64,000 bases of DNA from Nectonema munidae (Eukaryota > Nematomorpha > Nectonematoida > Nectonematidae). Position numbers and translations under genes: made by a program. How positions within the stretch are numbered: the first letter of the stretch is position 1; each line of letters opens with the position of its first letter. Shown here piece by piece: positions 32,501 to 44,986 of the stretch. The stretch covers positions 1 through 64,000 of the forward strand of contig JAUIRK010000105.1 in assembly GCA_030549495.1 (NCBI GenBank). The letters are read 5' to 3'. The notes under the pieces are model-generated. The model did no database searches. It saw nothing but the letters and a program-made list of their open reading frames with translations, and was not told the origin of the DNA.

Positions 32501-35500
32501 ATAAAAATTAACAAGTTCCTGCGAGTATTTTTAACAAAAACCTAGTTAAAATAAAAAATAAGAAAAGTTTTAACAAAAACCTAAATGTCCCGTTATGAAT
32601 TTTACAAGAAAAATTCAACTTTTGTAAATTCTAGCTTATTTACGCTAAACAATGTAAATATCTTTCATAGGATATATATTAAAAACCTTCTTAATTATAT
32701 TTTTTTAAAAGTTTATAATTCATGCGTACATCCATAAATACAAATAAAGATTTGGCGTGTTGTAAAAACCAACAACTCTAAGACTAAGTTTCCACTTATC
32801 CTATTCGATATCACTAAAACAATTAAGCGCTACTACCCTAACCTTGAGTCCTCTTCTTTGGCTAAGTTTAAAAATCTGTTCACTTCTTCCTTGTTTATTC
32901 TAGTAATCCTCATCCATCTTTTCATTATGTATTTTGTATATTTACAATCCTCCATTTGTCTACTTCTCTGCTTATATATTTTTATAAACATATGCATATA
33001 TAAATGCATGATCACTGATATTATATCATCAAATTTTATCATATACATAGGTTCAATTATTTCCCATGTATAAATTATGCAATCTAACTCTGAGCATTGA
33101 ATCTCCTTGAAAGATCCTGCTCTCGATGGAGTTGCTTTCCCGATCATTTTTTATCTCTAGTAATGGCAAGCACGTTTTATTTTTCCTTTTTTATATATTA
33201 AAAAATTCATCTTCATTAGAGGGTGCCAATAATGTTTTGTATTTTTAAAATATCCTTTCACACTCTATAAGTATTAAATCATAGCTAATAAATTAACAGT
33301 GGCACCGGTTTCAAAATGTTGACACCTACCAAAAATTGTTAAAATGATAGAAGTATATTTAACAGATTTTTTGATTAAAATTTGTTAATATCATATTTGG
33401 TAACGGGATAATATTTTGTATGCAAGTATCTCATTTTTTAATTAAAAAATTAATATAAAATGAAGGAAAGCATTTAATTTATATTCAAATAAATGGTCAT
33501 ATGGGTTTTTTCGTAGTTTTAGGAAAAGTTATTATATGATTTTCAATAACCTGTAGCAAGTACTGTTTTTGCGCTTCTTGTTTAGCGATAACACCATTAA
33601 AATTCCGAACAAGGGCTATTCTATGTTCGCTGCATTATTTACCACATTAAGGCTTGTGAGAAAATCGTTTGCTAATTTAAAACTATCATAATTTCACTCT
33701 TTTCTGGTCTATTTAAAAAGCGTGGTGATACTTTTATTAAATTAAAAAACTTTATGGAATTGCTTGAAACTAAATACAAGGTTGTTTTCGTTTCAATATC
33801 TTCTTCATTTAAATTGGGATCAGCAAAACTATTGGCAAGACAACCCTTATCTTTTGTATTTTAAAGTAAGTGAACAAAATTTAGTTTTTCTTTCTTACTC
33901 AATCTTGAATCAAACACTACAAGAACATCCTTTAGATCCCAAAGATGACGACTCAAGACTCTTAAAGCAAGTGTGGAATTTGAAATTATTTTGTATTTTT
34001 CAAACATTGTAGATTTTTTAGTGACGCAAAGTGTGTACAAAGAAATACAAACCTAGGTCTAATTAATTAACAACAAATGCATTGCTTTCTTTTATTGCTT
34101 CATGTTGTTTTTATGCTAACTTTAATTGTGGTCTAAACAAATAGACTTAATAAATAAGACCATTATCCGTATTGTTTACGCTTCTGGTACTCCAAGAAAT
34201 AATACATCATTTGAGCAATTAGTATGGTTCTCTAACAAAAATCACTATATTTCTGTACTCATCTATAACAAAAATTTATGCTATTTCATCCGCTGTTAAA
34301 CACTCTGGAAGAGATGTCTTTATACTTTACCACAATTTATAAATTCGCTCAAAAAATTATTATTTGGGATACCTGGGTTTTTATTAATGTGAAAACATGA
34401 TTTAGAATCAGTTCTCGAATATGAAGCCAACGGGCGAGCGAAAACAATTTTCGATGATGTTTTTTCCAATTAAAGTGGAAGTTCCACAATTTTTGCCGCC
34501 TTATTACTTGTATCAAGTAGAAAAACTGAATAAAAATTATATAAATATTTTTTGTTATTAATCGATTATTGCAACAGTCATTTGATTGGTTTAACTAAGA
34601 AAGAAATTAAAAAATAGAGATGCTTCAAAATGCATGTGCCATGGATAAACTTGCCATTAAAAAAATGAAAGTGTTTATACTGGTTTGAAAGATTTAAATT
34701 GGCTCGAAATTGAAAAGAGAATTGTATTCAAAGTACAAATGCTTATATGATTCACAACATGCAAACTTGGCAAAACACCAGAAAATTCAAAGTTATGTTA
34801 ACTTGATCCTTCCTACCTGATGTTTCGAAAAAAGAAGAACAAAGCCTGCTTTGTTATACGGGCCAAAATTTTGAAATGCGTTGTGGTTTTTGACACATCA
34901 GTGTTCATTCATCTCGATTGGTAACGATATTAAGGATAAAATGTGTAAATTTTTAAATGACAACGTAAACGTCACTCTTAATAACAATTAAAATTTCGCT
35001 TTTTTCTAGATCGAGGTAAGAAAGAAAACCATTTGACGCGAAATTTATATAAGAAATATCAAGGTTCACTTAACAGAGCTTCGATTTGAGTTCAGAACTC
35101 TAAAACCAAGGAAGGCGGGGAGCCAAAGAATTTGCCAACAAACATTAAAATTATGGCTCGTGTGTCTGGCTCCGGGTAATTTTATTTAGAATCTTGATCT
35201 TAAGGTAGATAGAAGAATCCTATTTAAACCGTAAATGAATATAAAATAAGTATTTCATTTTTGTAGGTTGCTCCATTAAAACCTGTCTTGCCTGAAGTAG
35301 TTATATAAATCTAGTTTTTCTGGATATATATTATATAGGAAGTATAGCTCCAATCAATTTTTTTATAAAAAAAAGCTGAAGGAGCGAAGCCAGGTAAAAA
35401 AATGTTTGTTGCGGAGCGACAATTATTTTCTGGCTCCAAAACACGCCTAAACAAACATCACAGAAAGAAGTTTTATATTGACCTACCTGAATTATTTTTA

Positions 35501-38500
35501 ATGTAAGAAAATTCTATGCTACAAAAAACAATATTGAATTCAATCAAATTTGAAAGCAACGCCAAAAATGTTATATTAACGTTAACTGAGCCTAAATAGT
35601 GAAAGTAGTCAATTTTCGAAAAAAGGTCATTTTTAGCAACGGGAAGTGTAAAAATACAACAAAGTTTGGCAAAACACTGACAAAGTTGCTAAAGTGAAAA
35701 ATGAATATATTGACCTGCAATGACACTTAAAATGAAAAAGATCTCTTTAATTTTTAATACGCCGTTTTGTTATCTAAAAGTATAGGAATACTTTATTACA
35801 CAATTGATGTTTGTACAGCGTAAATACTCGAAGTTAATTTAGCGTTTTTGCTTGGAACAAAAAAATGTTAAAGTGGGTTCAAGATCATTTAAAAAAGTTA
35901 GCTTCTCCAAAACTTCAAGGGTACGGCTTTTCAGTCAATGTTTCCCTAGCGATCCTAATCCTTGATTGGCGTTGAACATGGCGAACAAGAAGAGTGCTGG
36001 AGCAGTGCAGCACCACTTCCATCGTTGCAAAAGTAAGAGGGCAGTTGTGACAACGTCTGTTCGAAAAAGCAGGAAATGCACTCACTTAATGTGGAGAGAT
36101 TGCTGTTGTCGCTTTTGGCGGAGAAGCTTCTGCTGGAAAAGAGAATTAAAGAGGAAGGAAGGAAGGCGAAAGGGGCGTACCTGGGAGTGGCGATGGCGAG
36201 CGAGGAGACGGATTCGAGGAGCTTGCTCTCGTACTCCTGGTGCTTGCCGGCCTGCATGTCCTCCTTGGTGAAAGAGGCGCCCTCCTCCCCCATCTCGTGC
36301 AGGTACATGCAGTCCTGCTTTGGGCAGACCGTGCCCTTGAGGAAGTGGGAGCAGTACTTGGTAGTGCCCAGCGAGGCCTTGATCGTGCGTCCCTCGAGCG
36401 CGTTGTGCGTGTTGATGTACTGGATGGCGCGCAGCGCGTCCTCCGTCCGCATGTACGTGATGTACGCAGACGCCGTTGGCCCCTAAACAAAGCATGCATT
36501 CAGCGAGCAAGGAAGGAGTGCACGAGCATCGCTTACGCTGGAGCCGACGTATGACGTACTCGTGTTCGTCACGATTTTACGAATTTTTCCGAATCTGCCG
36601 AAGTATTCCTGTTTCTTCAAAATGTCCACTTCTGCTAAGCGCTGTGGAAGACCAATCACAAAAACCAAATTCTTTTGTAAAACTCTAAAGCGTGAAAAGT
36701 CTCAATACTTTGCAAAAGTCAATTTGAAAGAATTCATTTACCTGACCTGTTGAAGTAGTTTGCGATTTTCTGAAACTTTTTGTTTCTTTTGTATGTCTTT
36801 TTTCCTTTTGTCATTTTTTATTTTTTGAAGTCTGAAAAAGAAAAGATATTAGGGTGTCTAATTATAAAAAATCTAAATTACTCTTCTACGGTCAGAGGCT
36901 TATACTCTGCAGGATCTTCTGGATATTGCTAGAAGAAAGGTAAATATTTAGGTTAATATTTAAAAAGCGTAAAAATCACAACAATTTAAGCATATTTTCA
37001 CAAATTCGGCGTGTTTATAATTTTACTAATTTTCATCACATAATCCTATCTTCAAGCCAGTTCTACTTTAAGCGCATCCTAAATAAAGGGCGCATTCTAT
37101 TAGACAAACTCGATGTATATGCTCAACAGTAAAAACGATGTAATCCGCCTTGTAGACTTGCCTACTTTGAATCACACTAAATATAGCCTAAAAGTTGGCC
37201 TCCAACTCGTACATTATGCGCCAAGTTGTTTCAAATAATGAAAAGGGAACAGTGCAAACCGTGTCGTACGCATTCATAATTTTCATACAAGCCTAATCAT
37301 GAAATAAGTAAATCGAAATGGCATTGATGAATCGTTGAAATAAATGCCTTTAAACTTCACAGCTTAAAAATAGGTGCCCACTCTCTGATATTTCAAAGGG
37401 ATTTTTGAAATATGGCATTTTGGAAAATATGCCCAATCAGGAAGAATGGGCTTTGCTTACGCCAGATTTCACAACTTTGCCCTCTAGTGTAATTGTCGCA
37501 GTAAGAAGTCATTTGCAAAAGGACACTTGCTAACAAGAGTGCGAAACTCTTTAACCTGAAGAAGAACCTCTAAAAAGTCGATCCAGAATTGGGCAGTAAG
37601 GGTTTGGCCTGCTTCAAAATGAAGGAACACCAGCTCAAGCAATCGAGATTCTCTTCAATATCTCTCGTTAAATCTTGCATGATGAGGCTGCTCATAATCA
37701 TTTTTTGTGTCAAAATAAAACAGGTAAGTCCAGGCCACCATAGTTAATCTGCTTCATGTGATGGAGAAAACTCCACTCTCTCCCTCCTTTCCCATCCAAC
37801 TTGATGAATCCAAAGACGCCGAACAGTTTATGCTCAGTTCACCTCGGAAAAGTCACTATTGATTTGCATTCTCTCAATATCTTTCCTTTCATTATCGAGT
37901 TTAAAAATAAAAAACCAGGGATGCCTTTAAAACGAATAGAATCAGGTCAGTCTTTTAAAAATGATATACTAACGCATATTTTTAATTCTCTTTATTCCAG
38001 GGATATCTTCCAGAAAAACGGAAATAGTAAAAGTATTACCTATTTAAAAACAAAATAAGTTGGCTTCTTTATATGAATCCTATAAACTCGTTGCATTGCT
38101 GTCAAACTTTGCAAAGATATTTGGAAAAATGTATATAAAAAAAAATTACTCGATTATTTTGTGAAGATCGAAATTTTTCACAAATATCAGTTTGGTTTTT
38201 TGCCTAATAGATCTAGCGAAGATGTGTTATTTCTTCATTAATCTCATCATAAACATTAAATACCAAGATGTCTTTCTTAGATTTTAAGCAAGCCTTTGAC
38301 AAAGCCAATCATAAGATGGTTATACAAAAGAGTTAAACTGGAGTTAATTAAAAATTAAAAGAAGCAACTGCGTTTAGGCCATAAGTCTAATTGTTACTCA
38401 GCAGAAGTGGGTGGTGCACCCCAAGGGCCCACCTTAGGCGCGCTCCCATTTTTTATTTGTATTTGTAATTGATATAAAAGCGAAAATTGTATTGTATGCA

Positions 38501-41500
38501 GACGAAGAGACTCTTACTTTCAATAGCAGTGTTTCCGAGAACTTACAATGTATACAAGTTATCTATGCGCCTTTTCAATAAGCTAGATCTGAAAATGGAA
38601 GAGTAATGCATAGTGATTTGCGAGAAATTTGCTTTTAGTTTCGACATTAATAAAGGAGTAGCTTTAAAAAGTTAAAATAATACCTGCCTAGCAAAACTAA
38701 AACACCCACCCCTCTATCCACATCTTAAGCATGAAAATCTCCAATCCGGCTTTTCGAACTTTACTCAGCTCAATAATGCGGCATTAATAAAGTACGCACG
38801 TGATAAGAGAGGGAGGGGGTCTCTTAAAAAGGGGTAGGGAGGAGGTTTTGAATGGCAAAACGTACGCAGTGCAATGAGATGTTACTGATACCCATCTTTT
38901 CTTTAAAAATAATTTCTAAAAAACCAATACACCCAAAACCAAGAAGCTAGAAAATTAAACCGTCAAAAACAAAACGTCATAAACAGTAAAAAAATGAATT
39001 TTACTAGACAAAGTGTAAAGATATATATTCGTAGATATGGGACTTTTTACGACTAAATAAGGAATGTGCTTACACCGAAAATAATTGCTTTTTGCAACTG
39101 ACTTTTTTTCTACAATTTTTAGCAGTGTTTTACCATCAACTGCCCAACATATGTTTTCTTACTCTTGTTTAAATTTTTTACTAGATAATAATCATGAGAA
39201 AGTTTGAAATATTGTAATCAAAAATTTTCAATGAGCGATCTGTTAGCGTATATCGATTCGCTTTAATTTATTGGCCAAGCAAAAAAGCCTTGATACAAAG
39301 TATCTCGAAAAAACTGAGATAAGAAATGTTATCATCAGATTTAACATTAGAAAAGAAGGAAGACTCAGCGATAAATTATCTCCGATTGATTAGCTTTCTA
39401 CATGAACTGAAAACTGCCATAAATACCAGTTAGGGTTATATCCTTAAAGGATGTGTGAAATTAATAAAAAAATTCTGATTATTTTCTTTTTTAATTTATT
39501 CAAAATTATTATTTGTATATTTTATCTATTAACCTGTTTTTTGACTGACATGCCTAAATTATCTCTAGAATTGAGAACTAAAGTTGTACTTCTTTCAATA
39601 AATAAAAGTCAAAGAGCTATTTCAAAATTATTTAATATATCTTTGAGTAATATTTCTCAAATTTTATCAAAATATAAAAGTACAGGAACTGTAGCCAACA
39701 ACCCCAAAAACGGTCGTCCTCAAAAATTACTAATAAGAGATAACCGAAAATTAGTGAGAATGTCAAGGATTAAGCCTAATTTTTCCGCAAGGCAATTTAT
39801 GGAAGAAAATAATTCATCAGAGTATATTTCAATTGATACGAATCCGCGGAAAAATGAATTGAATGTTCGCTTGGATTTTGAACATTTTATTTTCTAATGA
39901 AAACAAATCGCCGAAAACTTTTTCAGGGAATTTTTAATAGATAAAATACAAATTATAATTTTGAATAAAAAAAAATTTTTTAATGAAAAAATAAGTAAAA
40001 AATCTTGGTGCAAACAGTCATCACTTGAGTGGTCAAATTTTGTCCATCATTAGGGTTAGCACTATCTCTAACGTTAAACTAATTTGCATTAGACCAAAGG
40101 TCGCTGAACCAACGGTACCTTTGGGCAACATGGGAATTCAGTTAGGCAGTATTATTAGAACAAACAATATAAATGATAAGTCATAGGATGTAAAGAAGCA
40201 AAAATTAATTTTTAGCAGAGTGTAGATGATATGCAGTGCACACATCTAAATCAAATAATATAAATCCAGATCAAAATCCCTGCCCTAGAAATTCAAAATG
40301 TAAAATCTCAGAATACAAGTTTTGTTCCAGAAGTTCTGAAGGCTGACCATCATTCAGCATGCTTGCCCGCCGGCCCCATTTCATCAAAGTTGCTTGGTGA
40401 CTCCTGCTTCTCACTCGCTCTTACGTTGTGCATTGGAAAAGGCAGGCGTGCTCAGACGCTTGCCTTTTCCTGGGAAGCAGATTCTGGACCCGTTGAAATT
40501 GAAAAGTGAATGAAAAAATACTTTTCTGCAGGCTGGACACAATCCATTCCCATCTGTTCTGATTCGGTGCCAACAAAATCTGCATATCTAATTTACACAA
40601 GATTGAAAGCGGCTTTATACGGATTAAGAAGAACTTACTTGGTAACCACACGTACACGGGTAAAAGTTGACGTCGTCCATTTCTAGCGTCTCCATACACA
40701 GTGGGCACTACAAAAATGTTTATCAAGAATACAAATCAATGATTCTTATTTGAAAGAAAAACAAAAGAAATAAACTTTTCAAAAAGCGTACATCTGCTAA
40801 AAGTGAGAGAAGACTTTCCAAGAAATAAAATTCTATTGTATGCGCAAAAACGTAAAACTTTTCATTGTGTTCCGAGATTTTAGACCTCGAAACCAATGTT
40901 TTTACTTTTAAAAATTAGGCATAATTTGACCCCAGTGTACGATAAAACGTTCGGGAATATTGATTATATTATAATTTGAGACATCTAGGATGAAAGTGAA
41001 GGCCGCATTAAAGAAAACATTGATGAGATTAGAATAGGCATATAAAATTTGTGAGAAGTGGATTGAAGTGACGCGGCAGAAGACGCTATCAGCCATTGCT
41101 ATCGAACCCGTGTGAATAAAAACTTAGATGTCGTGGGGCTTTGGTGAAAAGCGACCAAATGTTTAAATGCATGCACCATGCAAAGAATTTGAAGTGAAGC
41201 CAAAGCTACTCGCCCAAGCGCGCCAATGACCGTATCGATGTGTACATGTACTACGGAGCGGGGTGCTATCAGGGCGAACGGTTCGCGTGCCATTCTGTGT
41301 TTGAAAGATGAAGAGCGTGGGCGTGTGTAGAAAGGGGCGTATCACGAAGGAAGTGCCCAAAAAGGCAGGAAACACCGAAAAATATTTATTTAACTACACA
41401 TATTTATACTCTTTCGACTCCCCCCCCCCCCTTATTTATAATCTTTGAGACTGCAACTCCATTTATGTGAACAATTTTTAACATTAATGACTCCTCATAT

Positions 41501-44500
41501 ATATAATTTTACGACTTTAACAAAACAAATTTAATTATGCAACATTAACTTTTCTGTTTCAGATATTATAAATCTCCAAAAAGAGTGATGACATGAATCA
41601 TATTTCAAGGTCTTTTGTGATTGTCAATTTTAAATAGTCATTGAAAGATTTTTTGAATTTTAGACATTTCTGGTTTGTGTTGCAAGCAAAATGTTTGATC
41701 TATTTTCTTTAAACATAATTCATTTTTGTATTTGTAGTTCAGTGTCTTTTATGTATTGTCTTCAAAAAGATTTTCAATTTATTGTCTATAACCTTTTTAT
41801 CTTCTAAGACAAACAATACGATTCATAAACTTAATTTATCCGAAATTTTTTTTCAAAGGGATGTGTTTTAAAAATCTTTTCCTAAAAACTTTTTTCTCAT
41901 AAACTGAGCTTTGCTCCTTTACAAACTAATTTTAACATAAAATAAAAGTCATTCTTCAATTTTATTGAATTTTCCAGGCTTTTTCTAGGAGCTGCAAAAG
42001 TACATGGCTTTGACTAAAATGATAAACATTTTTATGTCGCGTTTTTGCAACGTTTCATACTAAAAAGAGTGTGTCTATGAATTTATTTATTAATCTAACA
42101 TATATGAATATAACTTTCAATGAAATCGGTGTCGAAGTAGCAATAACTCCAGACTCCGACTCTACGACCCTGAAAACAACAAGTGCATGCTCAATACAAT
42201 GTCTAGAGTCAAGGAATCGGAAGAGAGTGCGTTGAACAACCATCTCGCTCTGCAAGGATTCGTATGCGCAGTATCTAGCTAAGCATCTAAGACGCGAGGA
42301 ACTGGGCGAAGAGGACCCAGACAAGAGCCATTATGAGTACGTTTTTAGTTATGCGCATTTAAAGATGTTTTCCCAATTTTGAAAGAAACTGTAAGCAGAA
42401 AAGAACAAAAAAGGAATAAAGACAATAACTTCAAAAAAAGTATACAATTAATCATACAACAAAGTCAGGAGAACCAAAAAATGTATAAAAAGGAAAGTTG
42501 ATTAAGGCAAGCATTGCTTCAGTAAAGTTTATGGCCGTTTTATGGCGGTCGGCATGAGGTGTGAAAAAAAGGGTTATTTGATTTTTGCAAGGAGAAGGTA
42601 AAAGAATCAGACAGCGGAAGGAATGCTACAACACTTCAAATATCGATAAAAATTAATTTGTTTTACTAGAATAGTGAAAATTTCTACTTAAAAAGAGCCT
42701 AGGTCGAGGTATTAATACACACAAGTAATTAAGCTTAGAATCACATCGTAGAACGCTCAGATTGATATGCAACGTGAACGTGTTAGTTCTATTCGTAAGG
42801 ATCGCATGAATTTAGATGCACTAGAGTTGAAGATTAAGAATTATTTGTTATGCATTCATTTAATGACTCTGGAGGGGAAGTGCTATTGTTAATATTATCC
42901 AAAAGAAAATTTATGAAAACATCAATGCATTAAGTATAATTTCACAAAAAAGGGTAAAATGCAATTAGGTCATTGATGAAAATACTAAAACACAAGAAAG
43001 TAAAATGGATCCGCGAGGCACACCGGATAAAATACGTGGTATATCAGTTGAATTCATTATTTTTAATGCACAGATACTGAGTGTGATCTCTAGTGAAGAT
43101 ATGATTAGAATGGTTCACTTATAGTGACAGTTAAGGTCATTCTTATTCAGTCATGCTTGAAAAGATTTATATTAAAACCTATGGTGACAAAAATGTTTAG
43201 ATTGAGCTAAAATATCTTTCAATAACGAATCGAGAAAAGAATTTCTTCTTTGCGGAAAAAGGATGGTAGATAATTATAAGAAGAATTTCAATCATGCGAA
43301 ATAATCTGTTTAAAAATTATATAACGGCAACACAGAAAACTAACGGTCATAAAGAAAGGCAGTGCCATCCATCTGAAGAGCTTGGCTCTATATTACTGAA
43401 TGCCCCATATTTATTTGGACAAGAGTGCTAGCAATGGCAATTTATGCGATCTGAATCTTACACCTCAACCACGTCATTTTTAAGCGCAAATGAGAAGACG
43501 CCAAATAAGATGTAGTAGATGAAGTAGAGCATTCGCGAGACAAGAGTAGGTTAAATATACACTCGTTGTCCCTGAATGGTGTATATCTGTTTGAATGGTG
43601 TTTCGCGGCATAGCATATAGGCTCTTGTATCCCCAACAGCCTTAAGTTTGAAAAACTCCTAGCGATCCTCCTTTCATGAAATCACTCACGCACTGAATGG
43701 GGATTCATGCAGCCGTTTGGGAACGCATTATCTATAGTGCTACAATGATATTTTTTAATGGAAGCTAACATCAAAAGATGTCCCTTCACTGCCTATTTGA
43801 AAACATAAAAAGAGTAGTTTTGCAAAAAGTCGGCGTGGTAGGCCTGCAGACCAACCCACTAAAACACTCATGGTTGCAACTAAATTGAGAATAAATCCAA
43901 AAAATAGTCAAAATAGTGATATCAGATTTACATTTCTATTATCGATGTTTTTATAATAACTTCTTCAATTTCAAATTGTTCCCAAACCGTAATAATCTGA
44001 CAAATCAGTTGTAGCACTTCGTAGATTTTTCATTAAAAATTACATGTAGAGAAATTCTTTAAAAAAATGACAACCAACAAAATATACATTTTATTGATGG
44101 CCAAGAATCGTGTGCGAAAAAACTTGCATAAACAGTAGAATATTTCAAAGGCTGAGTAATTCAATCTTTTGTTTTTATATAAATAAACACACTATTTGAA
44201 CTGCGAAAATAATTTACTGAAACATAATAGGTTGTTATTTTGCAAAGGGTTCGGATAATCGGTAATAAATGCGTAGTAAATTGCATATGAAAAACATTAA
44301 TTTTAAACATAAATTTGATAGACAAATATTTGGAAAAATTAGAAAACATTTAAGTTTTAATGAAGTGTTAAGCATGTAGAGTAAAAAATAACCATATTTG
44401 TCCTAACTACTTACTCTTACTCAGGGCCATGTGGCCAGACTTAATACAGGAAGGCAAAGCTGATTGCAAAAAGTTGATGCATTAGAAAGTGCACACAGCA

Positions 44501-44986
44501 AACTCCCAATGACTTAAAGTCGCAATTAAACTAAACTTGAAGTCAAAACGAATTACGAGTCCCAGCGGTATCTCATTTTCAATTCTCCTTTTGAATTTAT
44601 TAATCTATTATATAATTTAATATGTAGTATTATAACATCTTTGATTCAATATATTGATATTTATCCGCTTAGCACGCAATGCAATTTTAATTTTCGGAAA
44701 TTTTCTGGATAGAACCAAGGTAATAAAATAAAATGAAGAAACTTTGACAATTTTGTATGAAAAGACAAAATAATATTAAGAAAAAAAAATTTTTTTTGCA
44801 GGTTTAGATATAAAGAATGAAAAGGCAGTTTTAAGTTCTAGGTCTTATTTTAAAAAAATAGCAGATTTCAAACGTACACGGGTATAAAAGATAAAAATAT
44901 TTAAAATTTATAAAAATTGTTTCTATTTTTAAAATATATCAGAGAAGAAATACCTCAGGTTGATCAACAGCCTTTTTTTGAGACAT
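26577..44986 (-). CDS. CNOT4: CCR4-NOT transcription complex subunit 4 (E3 ubiquitin ligase), complete
   Basis: RING-type E3 ligase (Not4) linked to CCR4-NOT and ribosome quality control. Twelve minus-strand coding exons: 44954-44986, 40639-40707, 40522-40587, 36882-36928, 36742-36831, 36537-36684, 36210-36482, 35987-36056, 29533-30258, 29345-29479, 28408-28860, 26577-26893. They total 2427 nt, 808 residues plus stop, with every phase matching. The N-terminus is MSQKKAVDQPE. The C4C4 RING spans residues 12-54 (CPLCMETLEMDD, CTCGYQICRFCWHRIRT, CPACRK); a lysine-rich helix covers about 72-101; the RRM is about 103-190 (NLVFVIGLPQRLAE, YFGRFGKI, RTEDALRAIQYIN); the CCCH finger uses C195, C204, C209, H213. 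A Ser/Asn/His-rich region fills about 266-507. DWQQAFGFG and DDLGFDPWNESNKALAELIE (about residues 535-570) match the conserved vertebrate/insect C-terminal motif. Introns are 51-57 nt (five), 153 nt, 484 nt, or 1.5-5.7 kb. The exon 7 donor is GTCTCC (GTACGCC at 36180 would shift frame); the exon 8 donor is the least certain. Confidence 0.96.
26894..28407 (-). other. CNOT4 intron 11
   Basis: 1514-bp GT-AG intron, AT-rich. It contains a short interstitial telomere-like CCCTAACCCTAA run near 27.68 kb. No element boundary or nested gene was recognised. Confidence 0.7.
30259..34554 (-). other. CNOT4 intron 8, distal part
   Basis: Most of a 5.7-kb intron. It is AT-rich with short open frames (for example minus 32833-33147, plus 33764-34012) that show no domain. 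The stretch 31.1-31.7 kb is GC-richer and partly open on the plus strand but interrupted many times, so it looks like old repeat or pseudogene sequence of unknown origin. Confidence 0.45.
34555..34985 (+). mobile_element. LINE fragment (CR1/L2-like, post-RT region) in a CNOT4 intron
   Basis: The plus strand reads IDYCNSHLIGLTKKEIKK at 34561, then LNWLEIEKRIVFKVQMLI near 34.69 kb, then LLYGPKF with a stop where Trp is expected, followed by NAL near 34.87 kb. This follows the classic CR1/L2/RTE-type pattern LDYCNSL..., DLHWLPIEKRI..., GPKLWNALP. Several stops and frameshifts. It is antisense to CNOT4. Confidence 0.78.
34986..35986 (-). other. CNOT4 intron 8, proximal part
   Basis: AT-rich intron sequence next to exon 8; no element or gene recognised. 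Confidence 0.45.
36929..37989 (-). other. CNOT4 intron 3, 3' part
   Basis: Moderately AT-rich, with a plus-strand open frame 37801-38058 that leads into the LINE fragment and may be its decayed upstream part. No nested gene. Confidence 0.4.
37990..38620 (+). mobile_element. LINE reverse-transcriptase fragment in CNOT4 intron 3
   Basis: Across shifting plus-strand frames the RT blocks appear in order: LLSNFAKIFGKMYIKK near 38.1 kb, then LLDYF with KYQFGFLPNRSSEDVLFLH near 38.15-38.24 kb, then SFLDFKQAFDKANHKMV near 38.27 kb, then GGAPQGPTLGALPFF near 38.41 kb, and IVLYADEETL near 38.49 kb, where the catalytic YADD has become YADE. It has at least four frame changes and is dead. It may belong with the 34.56-kb fragment (same strand, same broad clade), split by distance and order, so probably separate insertions. 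Confidence 0.8.
38621..39549 (-). other. CNOT4 intron 3, middle part
   Basis: AT-rich, no recognisable element apart from a G-rich patch at 38.80-38.85 kb. Confidence 0.35.
39550..39897 (+). mobile_element. Tc1-like transposase N-terminal fragment
   Basis: The ATG at 39550 opens MPKLSLELRTKVVLLS, then RAISKLFNISLSNISQILSK, then KNGRPQKLL, RDNRKLVRMSRI and NFSARQF. These are the paired-like double HTH, with the GRPR-type hook between the subdomains, of Tc1 transposases. After about residue 90 the frame no longer matches; the DDE catalytic domain is missing. About 116 codons remain open, so the deletion may be recent. It lies antisense inside CNOT4 intron 3. Confidence 0.85.
39898..40521 (-). 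other. CNOT4 intron 3, 5' part
   Basis: A segment at 40.02-40.06 kb (CATCACTTGAGTGGTCAAAT...) matches the tail of the dispersed 13.05/62.6-kb repeat. A GC-richer patch lies at 40.35-40.51 kb, with no convincing CDS. Confidence 0.45.
40708..44953 (-). other. CNOT4 intron 1 (4.2 kb)
   Basis: AT-rich with GC-richer islands at 41.06-41.37, 42.12-42.34 and 43.38-43.64 kb. The 42.2-kb island is open on the plus strand with a charged, protein-like reading (DSYAQYLAKHLRREELGEED), and 41.0-41.1 kb is open on the minus strand (MADSVFCRVTSIHFSQ). Neither matches a family I know nor shows a consistent exon chain. A (C)12 tract lies near 41420-41431. Confidence 0.45.

Noticed and set aside
32833-33147. 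Minus-strand 104-codon open frame in a CNOT4 intron
   Set aside because: No domain, low complexity and AT-driven codons, no splice context.
35966-36554. Five overlapping open frames on both strands around CNOT4 exons 7 and 8
   Set aside because: Shadows of the GC-rich RRM/CCCH exons. One frame alone matches the conserved protein.
40908-41375. Minus-strand frames in CNOT4 intron 1 as an alternative first exon
   Set aside because: The exon at 44954-44986 joins exon 2 in phase and gives the expected Glu just before the first RING Cys; the 41-kb frames have no matching donor.
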